From positions 4,738,779 to 4,802,778 of the forward strand of contig NZ_CM001240.1 of NCBI RefSeq assembly GCF_000230835.1: 64,000 nucleotides of DNA, in the 5' to 3' direction. The stretch comes from Clostridium sp. DL-VIII. GTDB taxonomy: Bacteria > Bacillota > Clostridia > Clostridiales > Clostridiaceae. The first letter of the stretch is position 1. Every line of letters starts with the position of its first letter. The translations under genes and the position numbers were made by a program. Shown here in pieces: positions 8,134 through 17,204 of this stretch. A model generated the notes under the pieces. It did no database searches. It was not told the DNA's origin and was given only the letters and a program-made list of their open reading frames with translations.

Positions 8134-8928
8134 ATGAAAAGAATATTAATTACTGGCTGTGGTTCCGGGCTTGGACTTGAAGCATCAATTGCTTTAGCCA
8201 GAAGAGGGCACTATGTATATGCAACAACACATACTGAAGATCAGGCCCATAGGTTAAATTCATTAAATAAAAAATATGCCCTCCCCCTAGAGAGCTTTAA
8301 ACTAGATGTTTTATGTAAAGAAGATAGGATGAAAATAACAGATATTAAAATTGATGTTTTAATAAATAATGCTGCCATTGGAGATTCTGGTTCAGTAGCT
8401 GAAGTAGATATTAATAAATATATAGATACATTTGAGACTAACGTATTTTGTCCAATTGAATTAACTCAGCTTGCTTTAAAGCAGATGATTTCCAGAAGAA
8501 AAGGACGAATAATTTTCCTATCATCTTTAGCAGGCCGTTATCCAATTCCTTTTCTCTCTCCTTACTGTGCAACCAAATTTGCATTAGAAGCTATAGCCCC
8601 ATCTTTGAACGAGGAACTGAAGGAACTAAGAAATGTTAATATTCCTGTAATATTAATTGAGCCCGGTAGTTATTCTACAGGATTTAATCAGAAGAATATA
8701 TCTAAACAGTTTAATTGGATGAAAATAAATTCTTATTTTAAGCCTTATATCAAACAACTGGAGAAAAAACAATACAAATATTTCAAATTAAGTGAATCCT
8801 CTAATATAGATTCAATAATTAATGAATTTATTAAGGCTGTAGAAGATAAGCATCCAAAGAAAAAATATATTGCTCCAGATAGTCAAGGAGTTTTTATTAA
8901 ACTAAAGAACATTTTTGCAAGAAATTAA
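8134..8928 (+). CDS. Short-chain dehydrogenase/reductase
   Basis: A 264-aa classical SDR with TGCGSGLG cofactor loop (8-15), NNAAIG (78-83), catalytic Ser130/131 and YCATK (Tyr144, Lys148), then the PGSYSTGF segment after the active site. The basic side-chain pattern near the first loop does not settle NADH versus NADPH. The C-terminal 60 aa are Lys-rich and lack the usual dimer-end motif. It stands alone with a GAGG ribosome site, so its substrate cannot be assigned; oxidoreductases of this kind often act on small ketones or alcohols. Confidence 0.75.
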   Translation: MKRILITGCGSGLGLEASIALARRGHYVYATTHTEDQAHRLNSLNKKYALPLESFKLDVLCKEDRMKITDIKIDVLINNAAIGDSGSVAEVDINKYIDTFETNVFCPIELTQLALKQMISRRKGRIIFLSSLAGRYPIPFLSPYCATKFALEAIAPSLNEELKELRNVNIPVILIEPGSYSTGFNQKNISKQFNWMKINSYFKPYIKQLEKKQYKYFKLSESSNIDSIINEFIKAVEDKHPKKKYIAPDSQGVFIKLKNIFARN

Positions 8929-9144
8929 CCTTTGCTTTATTAATTAATCCTGAATTAATGATTATTTTTAATCTACTATTTTTTAAATTACAGAATAGCA
9001 GATATTATTTGCTTTCTTGCTACAGTTTACTTTCTATCACATATTAACATATGGATATATATATGCTAATATATATGTTGTATCTTTAGACTATAAAGAT
9101 ATAAATTAATTATATTTAGATACAGTAATAATGGAGGCAAAAAA

Positions 9145-10731
9145 TTGGAATCAAAAAACAAACAAAATACTTATAATACATTGTTTCATTGGCATAATTT
9201 TAAATTAAAGCTTGTTTTTGAAGGAATAGGTATCGGTATCACTTCAGGTTTATTAATTGTGCTATACCGCCTTGCACTTGAAAAGGCAGGAATTATTTTA
9301 GATGATATTTACAAAATCATATCCAATAAACCTATACTCATCCTGCCATGGATTATAACTTTAATAATCATAGGATACATTGTAGGCTTAATGGTTAAAA
9401 ATGAGCCTATGATTAGTGGCAGTGGAATTCCACAGATTGAAGGAGTTTTACTTAGGAAGCTTGACATGTCATGGTGGAGAGTAATAATTGGAAAATTCTT
9501 TGGAGGAGTCCTTTCAATAGGTGCTGGACTTTCCTTAGGAAGAGAAGGTCCATCTGTCCAATTAGGTGCTGCAATTGGACAAGGTTTTAGTAAAATCTTT
9601 AAAAGAATAAAGATTGAAGAAAAATATCTCATTACGAGTGGAGCTAGTGCCGGACTTGCTGCTGCATTTAATGCACCTTTAGCTGGGACAATGTTTGCAT
9701 TAGAAGAAGTTCATAAAAATTTTTCACCTTTAATTTTATTATCCGCTATATCATCTGCCCTATCAGCAGATTTCATAGCTAGTGGCTTTTTAGGATTAAA
9801 ACCAGTATTTAATTTCGGAAATCTTGCTTTACTTCCACTTAAATTTTATTTTTACATAATTTTATTAGGTATCATCATAGGTGTTCTAGGCGTGTTATTT
9901 AATGTAACTCTCCTAAAAACTCAAGATTTATATGTTAAGCAAACCTGGTTAAAAAAAGAATTACGAATTGTTATCCCTTTGCTACTATCAATTATCTTTG
10001 GACTTTTATTACCACAAGTTCTAGGAGGTGGACATGATCTTATAAGCTCATTAACTGTAGGAAATTTTTCTTTAAAACTTTTAGCAATTATTCTTGTTAT
10101 GAAATTTCTGTTTACCATGGCAAGCTTTGGTTCTGGAGCTCCAGGTGGAATCTTTCTTCCATTACTTACAATTGGCGCTCTAATCGGAAATACCTATGGA
10201 GTAATACTTATACATTTTGCTCATTTTGATAGTATGTATACAAGTAATTTTATTATACTTGGTATGGCTGGTTACTTTGCTGCTGTAGTAAAATCCCCTA
10301 TAACTGGAACTATATTAATTACAGAAATGACTGGATCCTTTAATCATTTACTTTCTTTGGCCATTGTTGCTATAATTTCTTATATAGTAGCAGATCTATT
10401 AGGTTCCAAACCAATTTATGAAGCACTGCTTGAAAGAATACTTAAAAATAGCGGTGATAAAATATCTATTGGAAATAAAAAAAATAAAGCTATTTTAGAA
10501 TTTCCAGTATGTATGGGTTCAAAACTAGACGGAAAACAAATCAAAGAAATTAAATGGCCCTCTCGTTGCTTGTTAGTAGCTGTTAAACGCGGTGAGGAAG
10601 AGATAATTCCTAAAGGCGACACAATTATTTTTCCTGGTGATTATTTAATTGTACTTACTAACGAAGATAAGGCTGGTAAAATAAATGATACACTTACATT
10701 AATGAGCGAAGGTTCTGAAATGCTTAAATAA
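9145..10731 (+). CDS. ClC-family chloride/proton exchanger with C-terminal TrkA-C domain
   Basis: A 528-aa membrane transporter. The ClC ion-pathway motifs are present: GSGIPQ (92-97), GREGP (132-136, with gating Glu134), GAPGGIFLP in the second half, and an acidic pair (Glu187/188) in the position of the internal proton glutamate, which supports antiport rather than a channel. Residues about 448-520 form an RCK_C/TrkA_C domain, which in relatives binds small ligands; in Firmicutes some bind c-di-AMP, so a link with the upstream c-di-AMP riboswitch is possible but unproven. The start is a TTG behind AATGGAGG. It would sit in the cytoplasmic membrane and help pH or chloride homeostasis. Confidence 0.85.
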   Translation: MESKNKQNTYNTLFHWHNFKLKLVFEGIGIGITSGLLIVLYRLALEKAGIILDDIYKIISNKPILILPWIITLIIIGYIVGLMVKNEPMISGSGIPQIEGVLLRKLDMSWWRVIIGKFFGGVLSIGAGLSLGREGPSVQLGAAIGQGFSKIFKRIKIEEKYLITSGASAGLAAAFNAPLAGTMFALEEVHKNFSPLILLSAISSALSADFIASGFLGLKPVFNFGNLALLPLKFYFYIILLGIIIGVLGVLFNVTLLKTQDLYVKQTWLKKELRIVIPLLLSIIFGLLLPQVLGGGHDLISSLTVGNFSLKLLAIILVMKFLFTMASFGSGAPGGIFLPLLTIGALIGNTYGVILIHFAHFDSMYTSNFIILGMAGYFAAVVKSPITGTILITEMTGSFNHLLSLAIVAIISYIVADLLGSKPIYEALLERILKNSGDKISIGNKKNKAILEFPVCMGSKLDGKQIKEIKWPSRCLLVAVKRGEEEIIPKGDTIIFPGDYLIVLTNEDKAGKINDTLTLMSEGSEMLK

Positions 10732-10748
10732 ATATTTATTTTTAATGA

Positions 10749-10792
10749 GGAGACATATACACATTTTATAAAAAATTGTACATGTCTCCCTT
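10749..10792 (+). terminator. Hairpin after the ClC gene
   Basis: GGAGACAT (10749-10756) pairs with ATGTCTCC (10782-10789); the tail is only partly T-rich. Confidence 0.55.
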
Positions 10793-10853
10793 TACTTAAA
10801 CTAATAAAATCAACATTTTATTTTTCATACAGATGTATCTACTAGCGGATTTC

Positions 10854-11630
10854 TTATACAAATCCGTTACCTTTTACAAATCTTATATTCAATCCAGCTA
10901 AATATATATTGGCAGGAATAGGCGTTGCATAACCATTATTCGCAAAGTATAATCCTGGATCACCTTCTAATCTATTTATAGTAAATAAAATTATATAATT
11001 AAGTTCAGTTATATCTAAAGTATATGTCACAAAATTAACAATTGCATTGCCGTTAGATATGATAAAATTCAATGAATATTCTATTTGAATACCTTCTGAT
11101 ATTCCTGATTCTTTTGATTCCTTGTTTATACTAGATTCATTGGATTGTTTGTCAGAGTTTTGTGATTCCTTAGATAATTGAGATTCTTCTGATTCTCCTG
11201 TTCCTTCCTCTGTTCCAGATTTATTTAATGATTCTTTGAGACATTGATGTATTAATGAATCAATCTTTTTATCTTGATGAATTGGCTTATCTTCATCGTA
11301 TTCTATAATTCCCTTTTGGATTTGATTAATAAATAATCCAATTATAAATGTTGTTATACTAATTTCAATGTTAGTATTTAATGATTCACTTGAATTGCCT
11401 TTAGAATCTTGATTGGAAGCATTCGAAGAAATAAATGCATATATCTTGTTATTATTTATATAAAGCAGATCATCATTTATTAGCAATACATTATCATTTT
11501 TCAAATATTCTGCACATGGTGGTATGACTGCCTTAGAATAGGGATTTGGATTGCATGATTTTCCCTTCTCGTCATTTGATTTTTTGCTTTTCCTATGTTT
11601 TTTGCAATTATACTTCTTCATAATTTCCAC
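10854..11630 (-). CDS. Unrecognised 258-aa protein with Ser/Glu-rich insert
   Basis: No family was recognised. The N-terminus is Lys/Asn/Ser-rich with PPCAEYLKNDNVLLINDDLLYI; the middle (about 140-178) is a low-complexity Ser-Glu-Lys-Asn stretch; the C-terminal 80 aa are beta-rich (IEYSLNFIISNGNAIVNFVTY, DITELNYIILFTIN). There is no signal peptide or membrane helix. The protein could be a spore or cell-surface component in which a flexible linker joins two beta-rich parts, but that is speculation. The reading frame is long and uninterrupted in an AT-rich genome, which supports it being real; the ribosome site is weak (AACTGTGGAAATT). Confidence 0.5.
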   Translation of the reverse strand: MEIMKKYNCKKHRKSKKSNDEKGKSCNPNPYSKAVIPPCAEYLKNDNVLLINDDLLYINNNKIYAFISSNASNQDSKGNSSESLNTNIEISITTFIIGLFINQIQKGIIEYDEDKPIHQDKKIDSLIHQCLKESLNKSGTEEGTGESEESQLSKESQNSDKQSNESSINKESKESGISEGIQIEYSLNFIISNGNAIVNFVTYTLDITELNYIILFTINRLEGDPGLYFANNGYATPIPANIYLAGLNIRFVKGNGFV

Positions 11631-11897
11631 AGTTCAATATTTCTATAATATTATAATATGAATTATTATAATATTAGGTTAATAAAATCTGATATTACAA
11701 CTACTATACCTCTTTCATTATCATTTCACTTGTGCCACTGCAACGACATTTAAGTTTTCTTTATACCACAATATTTATAGCTAATCTTTCCCTTCAATTC
11801 TTTATATTGCAAATAAAAATGTAGTATAATTATAAATGAAATATATAGATTTTATAATAACCATTAACTTTTCTTATTATTTGAAAGGATGAATTTC

Positions 11898-12791
11898 ATG
11901 ATAGATGAACTTAAGACGTTTATAGCTGTTGTAGAATACAAAAATTTCACTAAGGCTGCAGAAGCTATTAACTTATCGCAGCCTAGTGTCAGTTTACATA
12001 TAAAACATCTTGAAGATTATTTTGATACAGTTTTGATACAACGCTCAGTTAAGCAAAAAAATATAAACATAACTCAATCAGGCTATCTTCTTTATGAACG
12101 TTCAAAACAAATTATAAAACTATTAGATGATACTAGAAATGATTTATTGGACAGCAATAACATATTAAAAGGGCAATTACATATTGGTGCAAGCCTTACA
12201 ATAGGGGAATATCTACTACCTGCTTTCTTGGGAAAATTTGCAAAAGCTTATCCTGATTTGGAACTTGAAGTCACAATAGAAAATACCCAGCATATTTGTG
12301 ACAAAGTTAAAACCTTTCAAGTTGATTTAGCTCTCGTTGAAGGCACGGTGCCTTCTTCAATCTTTGTAGTTAATCATTTTTATACTGATGTAATGGAGGT
12401 TGCTGTTCCTTATAATTATCCTTTAATTAATAAAAAATTTTCAGCGCAAGAATTGCAAAATCAAACATGGATCAGCAGAGAGATAGGTTCTGGAACAAGA
12501 GAGTACTTAAATCATTTCTTAACTAGTAATAATATAAATCCCAAAAATATAATTGTTTTTGGAAGTAATTATTCTATAAAAGAAGCAGTTAAAAATAACT
12601 TAGGTATTACTTTTATTTCATCTCTTGTTATTGAAAACTCATTGAAAAATAAGGAACTTTCTATTTTAGAAACACCTAACGGTTATACCCGAGAGTTTTC
12701 GTATGTACTTCCTAAAGGCATAACTCCATCAAAGGGAGCTTTGGTTTTCATAGATATGTTAAAAAATTACGTAAAAACAATGAGGAACTAA
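11898..12791 (+). CDS. LysR-family transcriptional regulator
   Basis: A 297-aa LysR protein from the ATG at 11898, eight bases behind AAAGGA; a start at 11889 would sit directly against the site. The N-terminal winged helix is clear (FTKAAEAINLSQPSVSLHIK) and is followed by the two-lobed effector domain (GQLHIGASLTIGEYLLPAFL and a C-terminal PKGITPSKGALVF). Its sequence flavour is that of CysL/CbbR-type regulators of sulfur or carbon metabolism. It converges on the sulfite-reductase-type gene at 12817, so control of that gene is possible but not shown by a shared divergent promoter. Confidence 0.8.
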   Translation: MIDELKTFIAVVEYKNFTKAAEAINLSQPSVSLHIKHLEDYFDTVLIQRSVKQKNINITQSGYLLYERSKQIIKLLDDTRNDLLDSNNILKGQLHIGASLTIGEYLLPAFLGKFAKAYPDLELEVTIENTQHICDKVKTFQVDLALVEGTVPSSIFVVNHFYTDVMEVAVPYNYPLINKKFSAQELQNQTWISREIGSGTREYLNHFLTSNNINPKNIIVFGSNYSIKEAVKNNLGITFISSLVIENSLKNKELSILETPNGYTREFSYVLPKGITPSKGALVFIDMLKNYVKTMRN

Positions 12792-12806
12792 ATATAATTC
12801 CTCATT
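12779..12806. terminator. Shared terminator between converging genes
   Basis: AATGAGGAA pairs with TTCCTCATT around a short loop; the left arm overlaps the LysR stop codon and A/T tracts flank both sides. Confidence 0.65.
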
Positions 12807-12816
12807 ATTTATTGCA

Positions 12817-13674
12817 TTAAATCCTATTTAATACATCCGCTATGAACTTTTCTTTTCCCACTCTATCCATAACAGTAGAGATTCTTTCTCCTTTAGTGCC
12901 AACCTCTCTATAGTACTCCATTATCTTATCTACAACTGGCACTATCTCATCTTCAGAAAATATTTTTCCTAGCGAATCTCCAATTCTTATTCCTCGTCCA
13001 AATCTTCCACCAACAAATATTTCTGCTCCTTTTTCTTTTACAATAGCAGCATTTGTTTTACATACTCGGACACATTCACCACAGCTTACACATAACTCTT
13101 CATTATAAACTATTTTCTTATCTTCAACTTGCAATGCTTTTTGTCTACAGCCTTGTACACATAACCCACAACCCACGCAGTTATCTAAATTAAATTCTGG
13201 TATTGTTCTACCCATAACTCCAATATCATTTATATTAGCTTTAGCACAATTATTTGCGCAACCAACTACTCCCATTTTACATTTATGTGGCGTGTCCGTA
13301 CCAAAATACTTATTTTCCAATTGTCTGCAAATTTCTTGAGTATCAATATTTCCATGAAGACATACAGTTCCTTTACAAGCAACTAAAGGCCTTACCTTCT
13401 GACCTGTACCACCATGACGTAGTCCTAATTCTTTTGCTTCTTGAATTACTTTTTCAGCATCTCCATCTTTAATCCAAGGAACTTCAATTTGAAGTCTTGT
13501 TGTAATCCCAGAATAGCCCTGTCCATATTTTTCTGCAATTTTATTAATATTATTTAACTCTTCTACTGTAAAATTACCAGCTTTACTTAAAAATCTAACG
13601 GCATAATGTTCTTTGTCATTCTGTAATAAAAATCCTAGTCCTTTCATTTCCTTTTGTCTTTTTGCGTTAACCAT
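12817..13674 (-). CDS. Siroheme-type sulfite/nitrite reductase domain protein with two ferredoxin clusters
   Basis: A 285-aa small dissimilatory-type reductase. The N-terminal half has the ferredoxin-like substrate fold; the siroheme/[4Fe-4S] ligands are Cys100, Cys105, Cys139 and Cys143 (ACKGTVC and GCANNC). A 2[4Fe-4S] ferredoxin insert follows: CVGCGLCVQGC (166-176) and CVSCGECVRVC (195-205). This layout is that of the single-chain clostridial and methanogen 'Dsr-like' proteins and of AsrC, which reduce sulfite or nitrite with ferredoxin-level electrons. No AsrA/AsrB partner is adjacent. An AAGGAG site precedes the ATG. Substrate is not decided by sequence. Confidence 0.8.
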   Translation of the reverse strand: MVNAKRQKEMKGLGFLLQNDKEHYAVRFLSKAGNFTVEELNNINKIAEKYGQGYSGITTRLQIEVPWIKDGDAEKVIQEAKELGLRHGGTGQKVRPLVACKGTVCLHGNIDTQEICRQLENKYFGTDTPHKCKMGVVGCANNCAKANINDIGVMGRTIPEFNLDNCVGCGLCVQGCRQKALQVEDKKIVYNEELCVSCGECVRVCKTNAAIVKEKGAEIFVGGRFGRGIRIGDSLGKIFSEDEIVPVVDKIMEYYREVGTKGERISTVMDRVGKEKFIADVLNRI

Positions 13675-14031
13675 AATAACTATACATCTCCTTTAAAACA
13701 TCCTTCATAAGTTAAAATAAAATTTTAATAAACCTAAGTATAATATAGGCACATCTATAAGTAAAATACAAATATGTAATGATAACCATTAGTATATTTA
13801 ATGATTAAATATATCTTATAATGTGGATAAAATCCACTACACTCATTATCTTTCTAAAATTGTATTCTAGTACGGATCCTGTAAATTCCCATAGATTAAA
13901 AAATATAAAAACTATTTTCACTTATTCTTGACATCTTTACATCATAAGTTTATCATATTATTAATGGCATATGACATTAATAATATTTTCATATTCCATG
14001 TTCAATAATATATCTTATGGAGGTTAATTTT

Positions 14032-14388
14032 ATGAAAATTGCATTACCATCACATAATAATAATATCGACGATCATTTCGGGCACTGTGAATATTACACA
14101 CTTTTTACTGTTGATACACAATCTAAAAAAATAACAGATACTGAAATTCTTAAATCACCCGATGGTTGTGGTTGTAAATCTAATATTGCCTCAACACTTT
14201 CTGATAAAGGCGTTAAAGTTATGCTTGCAGGCAATATGGGCGAAGGTGCTATAAGAGTTTTAAATAACGCTGGAATCCAAGTATTAAGAGGATGCTCTGG
14301 AGATGTAAAAACAGTAGCTTCAAGATGGCTTGAAGGTTCTATTGCAGATTCAGGTGAGCTTTGTCACGTTCATGAATGTGATAATTAA
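14032..14388 (+). CDS. NifX/NafY-family iron-molybdenum-cofactor-binding-like protein
   Basis: A 118-aa protein from the ATG at 14032, eight bases behind GGAGG; the longer frame to 14017 would bury that site. It has the Nitro_FeMo-Co pattern: MKIALPSH, DDHFGHCEYYTLF, MLAGNMGEGAIRVLNNAGI and a short Cys/His tail (CHVHEC) that may bind metal. Stand-alone versions in clostridia lacking other nif genes are thought to handle Fe-S or Mo/Fe clusters. No nif gene is present here. It stands alone between the sulfite-reductase-type gene and a perfect terminator. Confidence 0.75.
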   Translation: MKIALPSHNNNIDDHFGHCEYYTLFTVDTQSKKITDTEILKSPDGCGCKSNIASTLSDKGVKVMLAGNMGEGAIRVLNNAGIQVLRGCSGDVKTVASRWLEGSIADSGELCHVHECDN

Positions 14389-14393
14389 TAATT

Positions 14394-14441
14394 AAAAAGA
14401 TTAACTAGAAGTACAGCATTTACTTCTAGTTAATCTTTTTT
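14394..14441 (+). terminator. Strong terminator
   Basis: A long near-perfect stem (14394-14412 with 14422-14441, 9-nt loop) ends in a T tract and also faces the converging gene at 14455. Confidence 0.9.
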
Positions 14442-14454
14442 ATAAAATATATTA

Positions 14455-15048
14455 TTATTTTTTCTTTCCAATGATGTCCTTAATATCTTTAATATCTATA
14501 AAATGTGAGGAATCTATGTTTTCACCTGTTTTTAATAAATTGTCATCAGAGAAGCTTGCCTCTTTTATGTAAATTATATCATCATTCTTTTCAATTAAAA
14601 TAACATTTGTGTAATTATTCACTATTCTAACTTTTGTAAATGATTTTTCATAAATTAGATTTACTTGTATGTCAAATATAAAAGCCGTTTCTGCCTGTTT
14701 AACTTCTATTGTATGAGCATTTATGTATTCTTCAATCTTTTTCTTTTCTTCTTGAGTTACTTCCGAAATTGCCTCCAGCTTCTTTTCAGGCCTCCCTGCT
14801 ACAATTCCCGCTGCTATAGCATATTCTATACTTTTTAAATCATCTTTTCCAGAATCCATAGCTTTTTTAGCATTTTTAATAATATCACCGCTAACTTCTA
14901 CAATTGCTTTTTCAGGCATTTCCCCTAATACTTTTTTCGCTTCTGCCGCAGCATATGCAATAGCAGTTAAATCAATGCTCTTATCAGCTACTAATTTTTC
15001 ATTTAAGTTCCCTTGATAATTCATATAATTCAAATCATTTTTTTCCAT
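14455..15048 (-). CDS. Half-length CyuA/UPF0597-like protein lacking the catalytic cysteines
   Basis: The 197-aa protein resembles the first half of the roughly 430-aa L-cysteine desulfidase/serine-dehydratase-like family: AIAYAAAEAKKVLGEMPEK, VSGDIIKNAKKAM, AAGIVAGRPEKKLE, then HTIEVKQAETAFIF and YTNVILIEKNDDII. In the family the Cys of ALGCTEPIAIAYA holds the Fe-S cluster; here that stretch is VADKSIDLTAIAYA, without Cys. The second half, after the dimer strand, is missing and replaced by a short charged tail. It has its own ribosome site (AGGAGAGG) and an uninterrupted frame, so it may be a retained regulatory or scaffold paralogue, or a decaying gene. Family assignment is from motif memory. 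Confidence 0.5.
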   Translation of the reverse strand: MEKNDLNYMNYQGNLNEKLVADKSIDLTAIAYAAAEAKKVLGEMPEKAIVEVSGDIIKNAKKAMDSGKDDLKSIEYAIAAGIVAGRPEKKLEAISEVTQEEKKKIEEYINAHTIEVKQAETAFIFDIQVNLIYEKSFTKVRIVNNYTNVILIEKNDDIIYIKEASFSDDNLLKTGENIDSSHFIDIKDIKDIIGKKK

Positions 15049-15235
15049 AATTACCTCTCCTATTCACACTTTTATTTCAATTGTTATTTTATGTAAATTA
15101 AATTCATGATTTTTTAGAAACTCTTAGCTAAATTTTGACATATATACTGCTTTAATTTTATTTTACTGCATTTTTACCTTAAAGTACAAATAATTAATTT
15201 TAAATTATTGTAAATTATAAAGAATTTTATTTAAT

Positions 15236-15280
15236 ATAAAAAGATGAGAGAAAAGCAAAATAGCTATACTCTCATCTTTT
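15236..15280 (-). terminator. Terminator after the hemerythrin gene
   Basis: AAGATGAGAG (15241-15250) pairs with CTCTCATCTT (15269-15278); the minus strand then runs into T's. Confidence 0.8.
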
Positions 15281-15281
15281 A

Positions 15282-15695
15282 TTAGAGTGTCTTTAAAAAT
15301 AATGCATATTTTCTATCTGCTACATTAATATGCTGGCTAATCCACTCAGATAAAAAATCTATAATTTCTAATGTCACCTTTCTTTGATTATCATCAATAT
15401 CTTCTCTAGATGCCACTTCATTTATCTTATAAACATAAAATCCATGTTCCTCCTCCTGATCATGAATATGCTCATAATTATATTTCTTTAGCATGTTTTC
15501 TTCATATTCAAAATGATACTTTGTATATTCTAGAAGCTCATCAATTATTGTCATTATCTCATCATACCTATCATACCCGTCATCAATGACCGCAATATCA
15601 TAAGCCCTTCTTCCTATTTCCAATAATTTTTTATGCTGTTTATCAATTTCTTCAATATTTAAATTATATTCTTCTTTCCATTTAAATGCTGACAT
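15282..15695 (-). CDS. Bacteriohemerythrin with one substituted iron ligand
   Basis: A 137-aa four-helix protein that in relatives binds O2 at a di-iron centre and protects anaerobes or delivers O2. Expected ligands found are His21 (DKQHKK), His61 and Glu65 (YHFEYEE), His84 (EEEHGF), His122 and Asp127 (QHINVAD). The family pattern H-x3-H for the fourth and fifth ligands is broken: position 80 is Gln where His is usual. Nearby His76 and His78 might compensate. An AAGGGGGAA site precedes the ATG. Upstream is a CoA-disulfide reductase remnant and a TauE exporter. Confidence 0.8.
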   Translation of the reverse strand: MSAFKWKEEYNLNIEEIDKQHKKLLEIGRRAYDIAVIDDGYDRYDEIMTIIDELLEYTKYHFEYEENMLKKYNYEHIHDQEEEHGFYVYKINEVASREDIDDNQRKVTLEIIDFLSEWISQHINVADRKYALFLKTL

Positions 15696-15708
15696 TCTTT
15701 CTTCCCCC

Positions 15709-16047
15709 TTATTTGTTAATAATCATTATCAATAAATAAATTTTATCATAATTTTTTAGCAAATGCAAATATATAGGCCTATCTTTTGGTATTTCATTTA
15801 TTCTCTGTCTTAATTCACTTAATGGAATATTAACTGCATTTTTAATATGCCCATTAGAAAACTCTCCTCTTTCCCTAACATCTATTATATATGTGCCATG
15901 TTCTACAAGCCCTCTGACTAAGTCTATATTAACTTGTTTAAAATCACCATTTAAAAGATTAGAACCAACATATCCTGCATAATTGACAACATCTTTTGCA
16001 GTAGAAAAAGGCGGTGCATAAGTATCAATTGCAATATGTTGTCTTGT
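15709..16047 (-). pseudogene. C-terminal remnant of CoA-disulfide reductase/NADH oxidase with rhodanese domain
   Basis: Immediately after the TauE stop codon the minus strand reads, without a start codon, QHIAIDTYAPPFSTAKDVVN, GYVGSNLLNGDF and a rhodanese-like block YIIDVRERGEFSNGHIKNAV, LRQRINEIPKDRPIYLH. This is the end of the FAD-dependent CoA-disulfide reductase family that carries a C-terminal rhodanese domain. The text degrades exactly where the rhodanese active-site Cys loop should follow (YLHLLKNYDK), where the hemerythrin promoter region begins. The FAD/NAD domains are gone, so it is a deletion remnant. Confidence 0.75.
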
Positions 16048-16050
16048 ACT

Positions 16051-16866
16051 TTAAAATGCCATAAAAAATATTCTTACTCCTACAATAGCCAATGCAACTG
16101 CAAGGCTTTTAATTATTGCTGCCCCATGAATTTTTTTTGAAAGCCTAGCACCTAATTGTGCTCCAAATAGTACACCTATAGATAATGCAACAGTTTGAAC
16201 CACGCTAGACTGAAGCACTCCATTTACTATATGAACTGCAGTCCCAGACAATGACATTACTGCTAAAACAAAATGTGATGTAGCTGTTGCAATATGTACT
16301 GGATAATTTAACGCATTAACAAGTACCGGAACATGTATTATCCCTCCACCTATCCCTAAGAAGCTAGACATAAAACCTACAAAAACACTTACAATAATTC
16401 CAACAATAGGATTATATGAGAAGGTGTGTTCTATACCTTCAATATCTATTACTGTTCGTGTAACATAACCTTTTTTAATTACTATATTATTATTTATTAC
16501 TTCCTTCTTTGTTTTTAATATTAAGATTATTGATACTATAACTAATATCACCCCAAATATTCCATTAAAAAGCTGCCTTGGCACATACGCTGTTATTATT
16601 GATCCTAAGACTGATCCTGGAAGTGTTGCTATTGCAAAAATAATTCCAGATTTATAATCAATACGCTTCATTTTAGAATAAGCAAAAGAACCAGATAATG
16701 CATTAAAAAATACGACTGCTAAAGAAATACTAGTTATTGTATCCGGGCTCTTATCAGGATATAACAATAACAAAATAGGTACCAATATAAATCCTCCACC
16801 CGCACCAATTAAAGTTCCAAATGCTCCAACTAGAAATCCTAAAGGGGTTAACCACAAAAATTGCAT
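16051..16866 (-). CDS. TauE/SafE (TSUP) family membrane exporter
   Basis: A 271-aa membrane protein with the two-fold TSUP repeat: GFLVGAFGTLIGAGGGFILV at the start and VFVGFMSSFLGIGGGIIHVP in the second half, with about eight hydrophobic helices. Members export sulfite, sulfonates or other small anions. Its remnant neighbour (a rhodanese-type CoA-disulfide reductase) and the sulfite-reductase-type gene nearby suggest a sulfur compound, but that is inference. A TTG at 16869 lies directly before the ATG chosen. A 30-bp motif in its upstream region (16981-17010) recurs upstream of the ROK gene. Confidence 0.8.
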   Translation of the reverse strand: MQFLWLTPLGFLVGAFGTLIGAGGGFILVPILLLLYPDKSPDTITSISLAVVFFNALSGSFAYSKMKRIDYKSGIIFAIATLPGSVLGSIITAYVPRQLFNGIFGVILVIVSIILILKTKKEVINNNIVIKKGYVTRTVIDIEGIEHTFSYNPIVGIIVSVFVGFMSSFLGIGGGIIHVPVLVNALNYPVHIATATSHFVLAVMSLSGTAVHIVNGVLQSSVVQTVALSIGVLFGAQLGARLSKKIHGAAIIKSLAVALAIVGVRIFFMAF

Positions 16867-16980
16867 CAATTAAAAAACCTTCTTTCATAATGATTTATTC
16901 ACATATTAAAATAACTTTACAGCCCCTTAAGCTTTATAAATAACTCCTAAATCTAATAGCTTTCAATATATATTATACAA

Positions 16981-17010
16981 CATCTTTTAACCATTTCGGA
17001 AATAAGTTTT
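16981..17010. repeat. 30-bp repeat, copy 1 (upstream of TauE gene)
   Basis: CATCTTTTAACCATT followed by TCGGAAATAAGTTTT; identical at 29 of 30 positions to 19975-20004 upstream of the ROK regulator. May be a shared operator or a small dispersed element. The rest of the 16867-17204 gap holds only the terminator at 17144-17190. Confidence 0.6.
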
Positions 17011-17143
17011 TTATTTTATAAATATCGCTGTTCTTATCTGTAACCTTATCACCCATTTGAGAGGACTATGATCATTTCTAATAGTTTTATTTATCATTTT
17101 TAATTTAAAGTTCAATTAAAAACAAATAGTAATCTAATTAAGT

Positions 17144-17190
17144 AAAAAAATAGCAGGCTTATATACTTAGAAATATAAAGCCTGCTACTT
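17144..17190 (-). terminator. Terminator after the YjgB-like lipoprotein gene
   Basis: TAGCAGGC (17151-17158) pairs with GCCTGCTA (17180-17187), flanked by A and T tracts on both sides. Confidence 0.85.
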
Positions 17191-17204
17191 TCTTTTTTAT
17201 TATA

